A model generated the notes under the pieces. It searched no databases, was not told the DNA's origin, and was given only the letters and a program-made list of their open reading frames with translations. Below, in pieces: positions 45,548 through 53,645 of a stretch of 64,000 nt of DNA; the first letter of the stretch is position 1; each line of letters begins with the position of its first letter. Origin of the DNA: Rhodoligotrophos sp. CJ14. GTDB lineage: Bacteria > Pseudomonadota > Alphaproteobacteria > Rhizobiales > Im1. Location: assembly GCF_038811545.1 (NCBI RefSeq), contig NZ_CP133319.1, positions 1,426,001 through 1,490,000 of the forward strand, written 5' to 3'. Made by a program: the position numbers and the translations under genes.

Positions 45548-46699
45548 ATGACCTACGTATCGAAACTCGACATTGTCACAAGAGCCCGTCGGAGCACGGG
45601 GCTCGACGATGCCGCGCAGGCTGCCCTTTCGGCAGCGGAATGGGCAGCGCTGACCAATTCGGCCGTCGAGGCCAGCATCACCGCCGACCCTGCCTGGGTG
45701 CTCCCGGCCTTTCAGCAGCTCGCGCCGCGCCATCCGGCCGAGCTGGTCACCATGAAAGCCGGCCACGATCTCGCTGGCGTCGCCATTCTCGAACATACCC
45801 GTTGGCGTTGGGGCATTCCGATCAACACCTGGGTGAGCTGGTCCCACGCCCATCACTTTCTCGGCACGCCCCTGATGAATGCCCGCAGCGCCGTGCAGGG
45901 CTTCACCGATCTCATCGCCCGCGGTGATGTGATACTGCTCACGCAGATGACGCTGCAAGGCGCTGCCATGGCCGCCCTGCGCGAGGCGGCTGATGAGACC
46001 GGTGCCCGTCTCAGCGTGACCGCCGCCCATGAACGGGCCTGCTACCGGCCGGATGGCAGCTTCGCCGAGTATTTTGCAACGGCCTTTCCCCGCAAGCGCC
46101 GCAAGGAATTCCGCAGGCTTCGGGCCCGTTTGGAGGAACTTGGCACGGTGAGGTTTCGCAGCCTCTCCGCGCGCGACGACATCGCCGCCTGGTTCGACCG
46201 CTTCGAGGCCCTTGAGGCATCCGGTTGGAAGGGACGAAACCGCACCGCCATCGCCCAGGATCCGCAATCATCCCGCTTTTTTCGGGAGGTGGCGCAGCGT
46301 CTCAAGTCGGACGGTCGGCTCTTGTTCTGGGAGCTCTCCCTGGACGGCGCCCCCATCGCCATGCTCTTCGCCATGATATCCGGGACGCAAGCCTGGCTCG
46401 GCAAGATCGCCTATGACGAATCCCTGGCCCGTTTCTCGCCCGGGGTGCTGCTCATGCTCGATGTGACGGCTGAGCTCGACCGTCGTGCTGATCTGACCTT
46501 GGTCGATTCCTGTGCCGTGCCCGGCCATCCCATGATCGATCACCTCTGGCACGACCGCTTGCCGATCGGAGACGTGCTCGTAACCCCGCAAACCGTCCCC
46601 GAATGGCGCGCACGCAGCCTTCACTTGCTCGAGATCGGGCGCAACCGGACCCTCGCCGCGTGGCGATCCGCCAGGACATCCCTATTCGGGAGGAGTTGA
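45548..46699 (+). CDS. GNAT acetyltransferase-like protein (BioF2/FemAB type)
   Basis: About 383 residues of the Acetyltransf_6 (FemAB/BioF2) group, with two GNAT-like halves. The C-terminal half is best conserved: SFAEYFATAFPRKRRKEFRR, then LLFWELSLDGAPIAMLFAMI and SPGVLLMLDVTAEL. Such proteins transfer acyl or aminoacyl groups, often in exopolysaccharide or cell-wall loci. GTG 45500 is an alternative start adding 16 residues. The next gene begins two bases after its stop, so they form one unit. The substrate is unknown. Confidence 0.82.
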   Translation: MTYVSKLDIVTRARRSTGLDDAAQAALSAAEWAALTNSAVEASITADPAWVLPAFQQLAPRHPAELVTMKAGHDLAGVAILEHTRWRWGIPINTWVSWSHAHHFLGTPLMNARSAVQGFTDLIARGDVILLTQMTLQGAAMAALREAADETGARLSVTAAHERACYRPDGSFAEYFATAFPRKRRKEFRRLRARLEELGTVRFRSLSARDDIAAWFDRFEALEASGWKGRNRTAIAQDPQSSRFFREVAQRLKSDGRLLFWELSLDGAPIAMLFAMISGTQAWLGKIAYDESLARFSPGVLLMLDVTAELDRRADLTLVDSCAVPGHPMIDHLWHDRLPIGDVLVTPQTVPEWRARSLHLLEIGRNRTLAAWRSARTSLFGRS

Positions 46700-46700
46700 T

Positions 46701-47615
46701 ATGGGACATTACCTGACCCTTACGGCTGAGGAGGCGCGCGACCGGCTCCTGAAGCGCCCATTCAAGGTCAAGCATCACCTCGCGACCCATCCATTGTTCC
46801 GCCTTGAGCGGCTCATCCGTCTGGCCCAGAACCTCGATCGGGACCGAATCGAATACAATTCCGGCAAGGTGGAGATCGGTCAGCGCCCGGAGGACACGCC
46901 GCGCATCGATATGCCGCCCGCGGAGGTGATCCGCTCGATAGAGCAATGCCATGCCTGGCTCGTCATCAAGAATGTCGAGAAGGATCCCGAATATAAGAGC
47001 CTGCTTGAAGGCGTGATCGCCGACATTCGCGAAGCCGCCGGCCTCGATGCTGAAGACATGACCGACATTCGCGGCTTCGTCTTCGTGTCCTCCGCCAATT
47101 CGATCACGCCCTTCCATATCGATGGCGAGGACAACATTCTCGTCCACATCCATGGTGAGAAATTCGTCCGCGTTTTCGATAACGAGGACCGCAGCCTCGT
47201 GGGCGAAGAAGCCATGGAGATGTCGCCGGACAAGCATCGCAACCAGCCCTACCGTCCCGAATTCGAACAAAGGGCCGAGCTGTTTGAGCTCATGCCCGGC
47301 GAAGGCGTGCATATCCCCTATCTCTGGCCCCACTGGGTGGCGACCGGCTCTGCCTATTCCATTTCCATGGCCGTGACCTGGAAGAGCGCCCGTGTCATTC
47401 GCCTTAACAAGATCCGGTTCATGAACGGCGCTTTGCGGCGGCTGGGAATGCCGCAGAACCCGCCGGGACACAGCCCCGTGCTCGATAAAGCAAAGGTGGT
47501 CGCTTTCGACCTGGCCCATGGCGTCATCGAGCCTCTCCGCCGCTCGGAGCGGACGCGCCGGGTGCTCCGCCGCGTGCTGTTCGGACGAAAGGCCAACTAC
47601 TTCTACGGGAGCTGA
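46701..47615 (+). CDS. JmjC/cupin-type Fe(II)/2-oxoglutarate-like oxygenase
   Basis: A 304-residue protein with a JmjC-like cupin core. TPFHIDGEDNILVHIHG gives His139 and Asp141, and IPYLWPHWV gives the distal His211, together a full HxD...H iron site. A Lys in HGEKFVRVF could bind 2-oxoglutarate. Bacterial proteins of this type hydroxylate peptides, proteins or small metabolites. GGGAGG lies just upstream of the ATG, which follows the acetyltransferase stop by one base. The C-terminal tail is basic (RRSERTRRVLRRV). The substrate is unknown. Confidence 0.82.
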   Translation: MGHYLTLTAEEARDRLLKRPFKVKHHLATHPLFRLERLIRLAQNLDRDRIEYNSGKVEIGQRPEDTPRIDMPPAEVIRSIEQCHAWLVIKNVEKDPEYKSLLEGVIADIREAAGLDAEDMTDIRGFVFVSSANSITPFHIDGEDNILVHIHGEKFVRVFDNEDRSLVGEEAMEMSPDKHRNQPYRPEFEQRAELFELMPGEGVHIPYLWPHWVATGSAYSISMAVTWKSARVIRLNKIRFMNGALRRLGMPQNPPGHSPVLDKAKVVAFDLAHGVIEPLRRSERTRRVLRRVLFGRKANYFYGS

Positions 47616-47721
47616 GCTGCCGGATTCATGCCGTAATCGCAACCGATAGTCTGCGCGGCCGGTGAGATCCGGCCGTGGCCAGACATGCATGCCTATTCGC
47701 ATGCCCCTCAACGGATTGCCG

Positions 47722-48525
47722 ATGACGATAGCCTCCGCGAAGGATCCCGTTCAGCTCACCCTTCAAGACGAGATCGCCATACTCACGATCAACCGGCCAC
47801 AGGCCAACAACGCGCTGTCGCCGCGGATCGTGGATAACCTCCTTTTCATGCTCCAGGCGCTCGAGGCGGACAACGAGATCAAGGTTCTGATCATCCAAGG
47901 CGCCGGCGAAAGCTTCTGTGCCGGCGAGGACCTGGGCGATCTGGCCACCTCCGGCGATCCGGAGCAGGCGCGCCAGTTCCGCGAGAGCACCGTGAAGCTC
48001 GTCCGCCTGATCGGGGCCTCGCCCAAGATCGTGATCAGCAAGATTCGCGGCGTCGCTTATGGTGCGGGCCTCGACATCGTACTCGCCGCGGATTTCGCCA
48101 TTGCTTCACCGGAAGCAACCTTCGGTGCGAGTCTTCTCGACAAGGGCGCGCCCGAGTGGACATCCATGGTTTCGCTCAGCCGAAACATAGCGGCCAAGCA
48201 TGCCCTGCGCATCCTGCTCGGCGCTGAGCCTGTATCGGCTGCAGACGCAGTCATCATGGGCCTGATTGGTCAGGTCGTGCCGGAAGACGAGCTCGATGAG
48301 ACCGTGGACCGGCTGGCCGAACGGCTCATCGCTTCCGCGCCGCAAAGCTTGAAGCTCGCCAAGCGTGCCTTCCGCAAGCAGCTCGCCTTGCCGATTGACG
48401 AGGCCTATGCCTTCGCCATTGAGGCGAGTCTGGCCATGGATGAGGCCCGTCCGAGGTCGGCCGAATCAGCCAGGAGACACGCCGCGGCGGGCCGTCTTCC
48501 GGCTCCCGTTTCACTGGACGACTAG
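47722..48525 (+). CDS. Enoyl-CoA hydratase/isomerase family protein
   Basis: About 267 residues of the crotonase fold. IAILTINRPQANNALSP is the N-terminal signature, GAGESFCAGEDLGDL forms the first oxyanion loop and KIRGVAYGAGLDIVLAADF the second. In place of the usual catalytic Glu pair I see SLLDKGAPEWTSM, so hydratase, isomerase or another CoA reaction are all open. The ATG at 47722 matches the family N-terminus; earlier in-frame starts have no ribosome site. Confidence 0.88.
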   Translation: MTIASAKDPVQLTLQDEIAILTINRPQANNALSPRIVDNLLFMLQALEADNEIKVLIIQGAGESFCAGEDLGDLATSGDPEQARQFRESTVKLVRLIGASPKIVISKIRGVAYGAGLDIVLAADFAIASPEATFGASLLDKGAPEWTSMVSLSRNIAAKHALRILLGAEPVSAADAVIMGLIGQVVPEDELDETVDRLAERLIASAPQSLKLAKRAFRKQLALPIDEAYAFAIEASLAMDEARPRSAESARRHAAAGRLPAPVSLDD

Positions 48526-48543
48526 CCGCCTTGGCACTATATT
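48515..48543 (+). promoter_or_regulatory. Candidate promoter of the cold-shock gene with long leader
   Basis: TGGACG at 48515-48520, a 17-base spacer and TATATT at 48538-48543. Transcription from about 48550 gives a leader of about 125 bases before the cold-shock start, as is usual for cspA-type genes. Called by eye. Confidence 0.4.
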
Positions 48544-48676
48544 ACGCCGGTCGACCTAATGGCGTGTCATGCTTCTCGTTAATCCGCTCGCGAACCGCGC
48601 CGGTTTCTGAAGCCACTACCTGAGGTCTCGTCGCCTCTGAGCGTCTGCCCGAGGCGTCAACGTGAAGGAGATCATG

Positions 48677-48883
48677 ATGGCAACGGGAACCGTGAAGTGG
48701 TTCAACGCCACCAAAGGGTTCGGCTTCATCGAGCCGGATGAGGGCGGGAAGGATGTCTTTGTTCATATCAGCGCAGTTGAGGCGGCTGGTATGGGCATGT
48801 TGCGCGACAAGCAGAAGATTGCTTACGAATTGGCGCGGGATCGCCAGGGTCGTCAATCGGCTACGAATTTGCGCCCCGTTTGA
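48677..48883 (+). CDS. Cold-shock protein (CspA family)
   Basis: A 68-residue single cold-shock domain: MATGTVKWFNATKGFGFI with RNP1 (KGFGFI) and RNP2 (DVFVHIS), binding single-stranded RNA or DNA. GAAGGAG lies eight bases before ATG 48677 (ATG 48674 is also possible). It is followed 42 bases later by IF-1, an arrangement known in Hyphomicrobiales. The long leader hints at temperature or RNA-level control. Confidence 0.96.
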   Translation: MATGTVKWFNATKGFGFIEPDEGGKDVFVHISAVEAAGMGMLRDKQKIAYELARDRQGRQSATNLRPV

Positions 48884-48925
48884 GCGGAGCGGCCATGCGG
48901 CATATGCGTCTGAAAGGACTGATCT

Positions 48926-49204
48926 TTGGCTAAAGAGGAGTTTCTCGAGTTCGAGGGTACTGTTGTGGACGTCCTTCCCGAAGGGCGTTTTCGCGTTAAG
49001 CTTGACAATGATCATGAGGTGCTCGCCTACACCGCTGGGCGCATGAAGCGCAACAAGATCAGGACATTGCTAGGCGATCGCGTTACCGTCGAGATGACTG
49101 CCTATGACCTCGACAAGGGTCGCATCACCTTCCGTCACAAGGTTGAGGGTGGTGGTGGCGCTGGCGCCGGCCAGCAGCGGCGGCAGCCGTTCCGGCGCCG
49201 TTGA
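48926..49204 (+). CDS. infA: Translation initiation factor IF-1
   Basis: A 92-residue S1/OB-fold factor: [52 protein letters not shown], then a Gly-rich and Arg-rich tail ([18 protein letters not shown]) about 20 residues longer than the usual 72. It binds the ribosomal A site during initiation. The start codon is TTG at 48926, with AAAGGAC well placed; no in-frame ATG gives the whole fold. A terminator follows. It may be a second, stress-linked IF-1 paralogue, not the main one. Confidence 0.95.
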   Translation: MAKEEFLEFEGTVVDVLPEGRFRVKLDNDHEVLAYTAGRMKRNKIRTLLGDRVTVEMTAYDLDKGRITFRHKVEGGGGAGAGQQRRQPFRRR

Positions 49205-49243
49205 GTCCTGCAGCGGATAAGTCGGCTAAGGCAGCTGAAGGAA

Positions 49244-49270
49244 ACACCGGGTCATGCCCGGTGTCTTTTT
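49244..49270 (+). terminator. Rho-independent terminator of infA
   Basis: ACACCGGG at 49244-49251 pairs with CCCGGTGT at 49257-49264 around a five-base loop, followed by CTTTTT. Confidence 0.88.
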
Positions 49271-49323
49271 ATGGGGCAACTCCGGTCCCGCAGCACTGGC
49301 GAGGCTCGACCCACGCATGATGC

Positions 49324-50634
49324 TCAACCCGCCATTGCCGTCAGATCATCATCCCGCGTCTCGCGCATCTGGCTCACCGCCCAGAGGCTGATCACGCCGG
49401 CCACGCTGAGATAGCCGCCAACCCAGGCGAGGCCACCCCAATCTGCGAGCACCTGCGCAAGATAGGGCGCGAACGATGCCCCGAGGATGCCCCCGGCGCT
49501 GTAGGTGATCGATGCTCCGGTATAGCGGACGGCTGTGGGAAACAGCTCGGGCAGCAAGGCCCCCATCGGGCCAAAAATGATCCCCATCAGCAAGAGCGCG
49601 AGGCAGAGGAACAGCGTGACGGCAAGCGCTGACTCGGTGGCGAAGGCGGGCGCGAGAAGAAAACCGGAAACCGCGGTGAGCACCAGCCCGGTGAGAAGCA
49701 CTGGCTTGCGTCCGAAACGGTCGCTCCACCAAGCCGAAAGCAGGATGCCCACCGCTAGAAACAGGATCGCGAAACATTCGACCCCGAGAAATGCCTCGCG
49801 CGAGAACCCGAGGCGGTTGACCCCGTATCCCAGCGCAAAGACCGTAGAAAGATAGAACAGCGCATAGCAGGCGACCATGGACAGCGTGCCAAGCAGTGTA
49901 GGCCAGGCATAGCTGGCAAAAAGCGCGCCGACAGGCACCCCGACCTGCTCTTGCCGGCGGCTTGCCTCCTGAAAGACGGGGGATTCGACGAGCGCCAGCC
50001 GTACATAGAGACCGACCGCCACCAGCAACGCGCTCATGAGGAAGGGTATCCGCCATCCCCAGCTGCGGAAATCACCATCCTCGAGTCCCACCGCCAAGAT
50101 CAGAAACAGTCCGTTCGCGGCGATGAAACCGATCGGTGCCCCGAGCTGCGGGAACATGCCGAACCAGGCGCGCTTGGAGGCGGGCGCATTCTCGACGGCA
50201 AACAAGGCTGCTCCACCCCACTCGCCGCCAATGCCGAGCCCCTGGCAAAAGCGCAGCATGCAGAGCATGATCGGTGCCCAATAGCCGATCTGGGCATAGG
50301 TCGGCAGAAGTCCGATCAGCGTGGTCGAGATGCCCATGATCATCAGCGTTGCCACAAGCGCCGACTTCCGGCCGATCTTGTCGCCGAAATGCCCAAACAA
50401 GGCCGCGCCGACCGGCCGGGCGACGAACGCGATGGCAAAAGTGGCAAAGGCGCTGAGCAGCTGTGCCGTTTCCGATTCGCTGGGAAAGAACAACGGCCCG
50501 AGCACCAGGGCGGCAGCCGTCGCATAGACATAGAAATCAAAGAATTCGATGGCCGTGCCCACCAGGCTGGCAATCATCACGCGCCCGGCCGCGTTATGGC
50601 CGGGAAGTTCGGCTGAAGTGGTAAGTTCACTCAT
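49324..50634 (-). CDS. MFS transporter, metabolite:H+ symporter (MHS) type
   Basis: A 436-residue transporter with twelve predicted helices. The MHS/ShiA signature is clear: ASLVGTAIEFFDFYVYATAA at the N-terminus, HFGDKIGRKSALVATLMIMG between helices 2 and 3, and RFCQGLGIGGEWGGAAL in helix 4. MHS members import organic acids such as shikimate, citrate, alpha-ketoglutarate or betaine with protons; the substrate here cannot be read. The divergent gene is the LIV-type binding protein, across 375 bases. Confidence 0.93.
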   Translation of the reverse strand: MSELTTSAELPGHNAAGRVMIASLVGTAIEFFDFYVYATAAALVLGPLFFPSESETAQLLSAFATFAIAFVARPVGAALFGHFGDKIGRKSALVATLMIMGISTTLIGLLPTYAQIGYWAPIMLCMLRFCQGLGIGGEWGGAALFAVENAPASKRAWFGMFPQLGAPIGFIAANGLFLILAVGLEDGDFRSWGWRIPFLMSALLVAVGLYVRLALVESPVFQEASRRQEQVGVPVGALFASYAWPTLLGTLSMVACYALFYLSTVFALGYGVNRLGFSREAFLGVECFAILFLAVGILLSAWWSDRFGRKPVLLTGLVLTAVSGFLLAPAFATESALAVTLFLCLALLLMGIIFGPMGALLPELFPTAVRYTGASITYSAGGILGASFAPYLAQVLADWGGLAWVGGYLSVAGVISLWAVSQMRETRDDDLTAMAG

Positions 50635-51009
50635 GTCTGTCTGCTAAATTCTGGGAAAGGGCGACATCGGACGGCTCGGACTTGCCTTTGCAAGCCCTGA
50701 GGGTGATTGTCTTCAGCAAGAGACAGAAACACGGCGAGACTTGCGCCCTGATTGCGACCAAGATGCGACACGCGCCCAAATTACCAGCGGCGCCGCTGCA
50801 AAGCTGGGAGCGAGAACAACTGTCGACAGTCATATATGAAGTTGACAGGTAAATCTCGCGCGTGCAGCATAGGCCTTATGGGGAATAAGGCAGATGCCAT
50901 GTAAACAAACCCCAGGGGTGGCCTTCACTGGCCGACGGAACTTAACGACGCGCGTTCAGCACATGAACGGGCGAATAATAATGAGTCGTCTAAAGGGGAG
51001 TGTTCATTC
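50635..51009. other. 375-base divergent region with adjacent palindromes
   Basis: No gene is evident. Two perfect palindromes abut at 50819-50839: ACTGTCGACAGT (50819-50830) and TCATATATGA (50830-50839). TTGACA at 50842-50847 is a good -35 for the ABC operon, but the -10 is weak (CAGCAT/CATAGG). AGGGGAG just before 51010 is the ribosome site of the binding-protein gene. The palindromes are well placed to control that operon. Confidence 0.5.
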
Positions 51010-52266
51010 ATGATCAAGCGGTGTTCTTACGGGATCTCCGCAGTTGCTGCCGCACTACTCGCGGCAGGGCTAGGCACGGCATATGGTGAAACCAAGGGCC
51101 CGGTGACCGACGAGCTCGGCGTCGTCGAAATCCCGAAGGGCGCCCCCATGGTGATCGGCGGCTACTGGGTGACCTCGGGCCCGGATACGGCGCTCGGTCT
51201 TGACTCTCAGCGCGGTGCCGAAATCGCCTTCGATGACATCGAGAATACCATCGCCGGCCATCCCATCCAGTTCGTGGTCGAGGACGACGCCTGCAGTGCC
51301 GAGGGCGGACAAACCGCCGCGACCAAGCTTGCCTCTCTTCCCAACGTGGTCGCCGTCTTGGGCCCGGCTTGCTCCAGTGCGGCCACCACCGCCGCGCCGA
51401 TCCTGTGGAAGGCCGGTATCAGCAGCATCGGCACGGCAAGCACAGCGCCATCCCTGACCGCTCCGGATCGCAAGCCCGACTATCAGGGGTTCCTGCGCAC
51501 CATCTATAGTGATGCCGACCAGGGCAAGAACGACGCCAACTACTTCTTTAATACGCTCCAGTGCAAGACCTTGGCCACTATTCACGACGGTAGTCCCTAC
51601 GCATCCCAGCTTGCCGGGGCTGCGGCCAAGCATTTCCGCGAATTGGGCGGCGAGGTGGTCGCAGAAGAGGCGGTGACGCCCACCGATGTGGATATGCGCC
51701 CGGTGCTCACCGGCATCGGCACCAAGAAGCCTTGTGTCTTGTACTTCCCGATCTTCGTCGCGGCGAGCGCGCAGATCCTGCGGCAGGCGCCGGAAGTTGC
51801 TGACCTCAAGGACACGCACATCATTGGCGGCAGCGCCGTCATGGCTCCTGGCATGATCGAGGCGGCGGGCGATGCGGCGGTTGGCTTCCGGGTCACCAAT
51901 GTTGATATTTCTCCGGATGCGATGGGTCAGCGCTATCCCGAGTTCGTGGAGAAATACACCGAGAAATATGGCGAAGCGCCGATCAACTCCTTCCATGCAC
52001 AGGCCTATGACGCGGCCGTGATGCTGGCCAAGGCGATCGAATCAGTTGCAAAGACCGATGCCGACGGCAACACTTTCATTGGCCGCAAGGCTCTGAACGA
52101 TGCGCTTTATGCCACCAAGGGCATGGACGGCATCAGTGGGCCAATCAATTGCGACGAGCACGGCCAGTGCGGCGGCTTTAACTTCGCCGTCTATGAATTC
52201 ACCGAGAGTGATCCCTCGACATTCAAGGTCGGCGAAAACCCCAAGAAGATCTATCCGACCGAGTAG
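51010..52266 (+). CDS. Branched-chain amino acid-type ABC transporter substrate-binding protein
   Basis: A 418-residue periplasmic protein of the LivK/type 1 fold. The signal peptide is GISAVAAALLAAGLGTAYG (cleavage near 25). The mature part has GLDSQRGAEIAFDDI, VAVLGPACSSAATTAAPI and FHAQAYDAAVMLAKA, the usual LIV-binding marks. Cys pairs (ACSA, ACSS, QCKT, KPCV, NCDEHGQC) suggest disulfides. It feeds the permease operon behind it. LIV-type systems import amino acids, amides, urea or aromatic acids; the ligand is unknown. A hairpin separates it from the permeases. Confidence 0.95.
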   Translation: MIKRCSYGISAVAAALLAAGLGTAYGETKGPVTDELGVVEIPKGAPMVIGGYWVTSGPDTALGLDSQRGAEIAFDDIENTIAGHPIQFVVEDDACSAEGGQTAATKLASLPNVVAVLGPACSSAATTAAPILWKAGISSIGTASTAPSLTAPDRKPDYQGFLRTIYSDADQGKNDANYFFNTLQCKTLATIHDGSPYASQLAGAAAKHFRELGGEVVAEEAVTPTDVDMRPVLTGIGTKKPCVLYFPIFVAASAQILRQAPEVADLKDTHIIGGSAVMAPGMIEAAGDAAVGFRVTNVDISPDAMGQRYPEFVEKYTEKYGEAPINSFHAQAYDAAVMLAKAIESVAKTDADGNTFIGRKALNDALYATKGMDGISGPINCDEHGQCGGFNFAVYEFTESDPSTFKVGENPKKIYPTE

Positions 52267-52287
52267 GACTGATCTTCGGCAATGACG

Positions 52288-52319
52288 CTCATCCCGGTAC
52301 GCTACGGCGCCGGGATGAG
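52288..52319 (+). terminator. Intercistronic hairpin after the binding-protein gene
   Basis: CTCATCCCGG at 52288-52297 pairs perfectly with CCGGGATGAG at 52310-52319 around a 12-base loop. It has no T-run. It probably stabilises the binding-protein mRNA or partly terminates, giving more binding protein than permease. Confidence 0.65.
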
Positions 52320-52443
52320 GGATACCGGATCATCGGACCCGGAGCTCAGCCTCGGCGGTTGCTGCTGCGATTGGTGCTCCGTTCATAGCCCGGATCGAAG
52401 CGTCTGGGCAGCGTCAGGCGCACATATGCGAGATGGTGCTTGA

Positions 52444-53565
52444 ATGGCTCTTCAAACCGAAACGGTCGATAAGCCGCACGTCGCTTCGAAGCGCTCCTGG
52501 TCTCTGCGCAAAGCCAACCTCCACCGGATCACCATCGTCGACGTGGTGCTGTGGCTCTTGCGAATCGGGCTTCTGCTCCTGGTCGTGGTCGGCACCATCG
52601 CTACCCTGATCAAGGGCACCTATAGTGCCGCGCATTGGTTCGATTTCGTCATGTTCGGGCTGACGATCGGCGGGGTCTATGCGCTCATCGCGCTGGGCTA
52701 TACCATGGTCTATGGGGTGCTGCGGCTCATCAATTTCGCTCATGGTGACATCACCATGACCGGCGCCTTCTCCGCCTATTTCCTGGCCCGCAGCTTCGAT
52801 CGCACCGGTTTTCTCGATGCCTATCCCATCGTCGCGATGCTGGGCATCATGGGCCTGTCCATGGCGGTCTGCGTGACCACCGCCCTGCTTGTCGAGCGGA
52901 TCTGCTACCGGCCGTTCCGCCATGTGGCGAGCCTCGCGCCGCTGATCTGCGCGATCGGTGCGTCCTTCGTCATTCAGCACGCTTTCCGCGGTATGTTCGG
53001 CTCGAATGTCCGTTCCTATCCCGATCCCGACTGGATGAAGGGCACCGTTGATATTCTCGGCGTGAGCCTGCCCGCGATCCAGCCCATCCTGATCGGCACC
53101 GCGGTTGCGGCAATGCTGGTGCTGTATCTCATCGTTCAGAAGACGAAGATGGGCAGCGCCATGCGGGCAGTCTCCGAAGACCGCGATGCCGCAGCCCTCA
53201 TGGGCATCGACGCGAATAAGGTGATCATCTTCACCTTTGTCCTCGGGGCCTGCATGGCGGGCATCGGCGGCGTGCTATACTGCTTCGTCTATAAGCAGAT
53301 TTACTTCTATATGGGCTTCCTGCCCGGCATTAAAGCGTTCAGCGCGGCCGTGCTCGGCGGCATCGGCAATATCCCCGGCGCAATGTTCGGCGGTTTCTTC
53401 CTCGGGGTGATCGAATCGGTCGGCCCCCCGCTCTTCCTCGATGGGCTCGGCATCCCCGCCCCTTACCAGATGCGTGACCTCATCGCGTTCACCCTTCTGG
53501 TCATGGTGCTCGTGTTCCGCCCACAGGGCCTGTTCGGCGAAGCCCTCTCGAAGAAACGCGCATGA
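52444..53565 (+). CDS. livH: LIV-type ABC transporter permease LivH
   Basis: A 373-residue permease with about eight or nine helices; the first near residues 35-60 lies in an N-terminal extension absent from short LivH proteins. The conserved parts are MFGLTIGGVYALIALGYTMVYGVLRLINFAHGD and MRAVSEDRDAAALMGIDANK (coupling to the ATPase), then FKAFSAAVLGGIGNIPGA-like sequence. It forms the membrane channel with LivM. The ribosome site is weak, so translation may depend on the upstream message. Confidence 0.95.
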   Translation: MALQTETVDKPHVASKRSWSLRKANLHRITIVDVVLWLLRIGLLLLVVVGTIATLIKGTYSAAHWFDFVMFGLTIGGVYALIALGYTMVYGVLRLINFAHGDITMTGAFSAYFLARSFDRTGFLDAYPIVAMLGIMGLSMAVCVTTALLVERICYRPFRHVASLAPLICAIGASFVIQHAFRGMFGSNVRSYPDPDWMKGTVDILGVSLPAIQPILIGTAVAAMLVLYLIVQKTKMGSAMRAVSEDRDAAALMGIDANKVIIFTFVLGACMAGIGGVLYCFVYKQIYFYMGFLPGIKAFSAAVLGGIGNIPGAMFGGFFLGVIESVGPPLFLDGLGIPAPYQMRDLIAFTLLVMVLVFRPQGLFGEALSKKRA

Positions 53566-53645
53566 GGCACCGCCGGCCTGCTCAGGCCAGATGCTTGAGG
53601 CCGATGCAGTGCCGGCCTTGAGCGGCAAACGGATGGAGAAAAGCA

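Noticed and set aside
45218-47711. Two long minus-strand frames (349 and 419 residues) opposite the GNAT and JmjC genes
   Set aside because: They have no conserved motif, no ribosome site and no sensible start, and both real genes on the plus strand carry full motifs.
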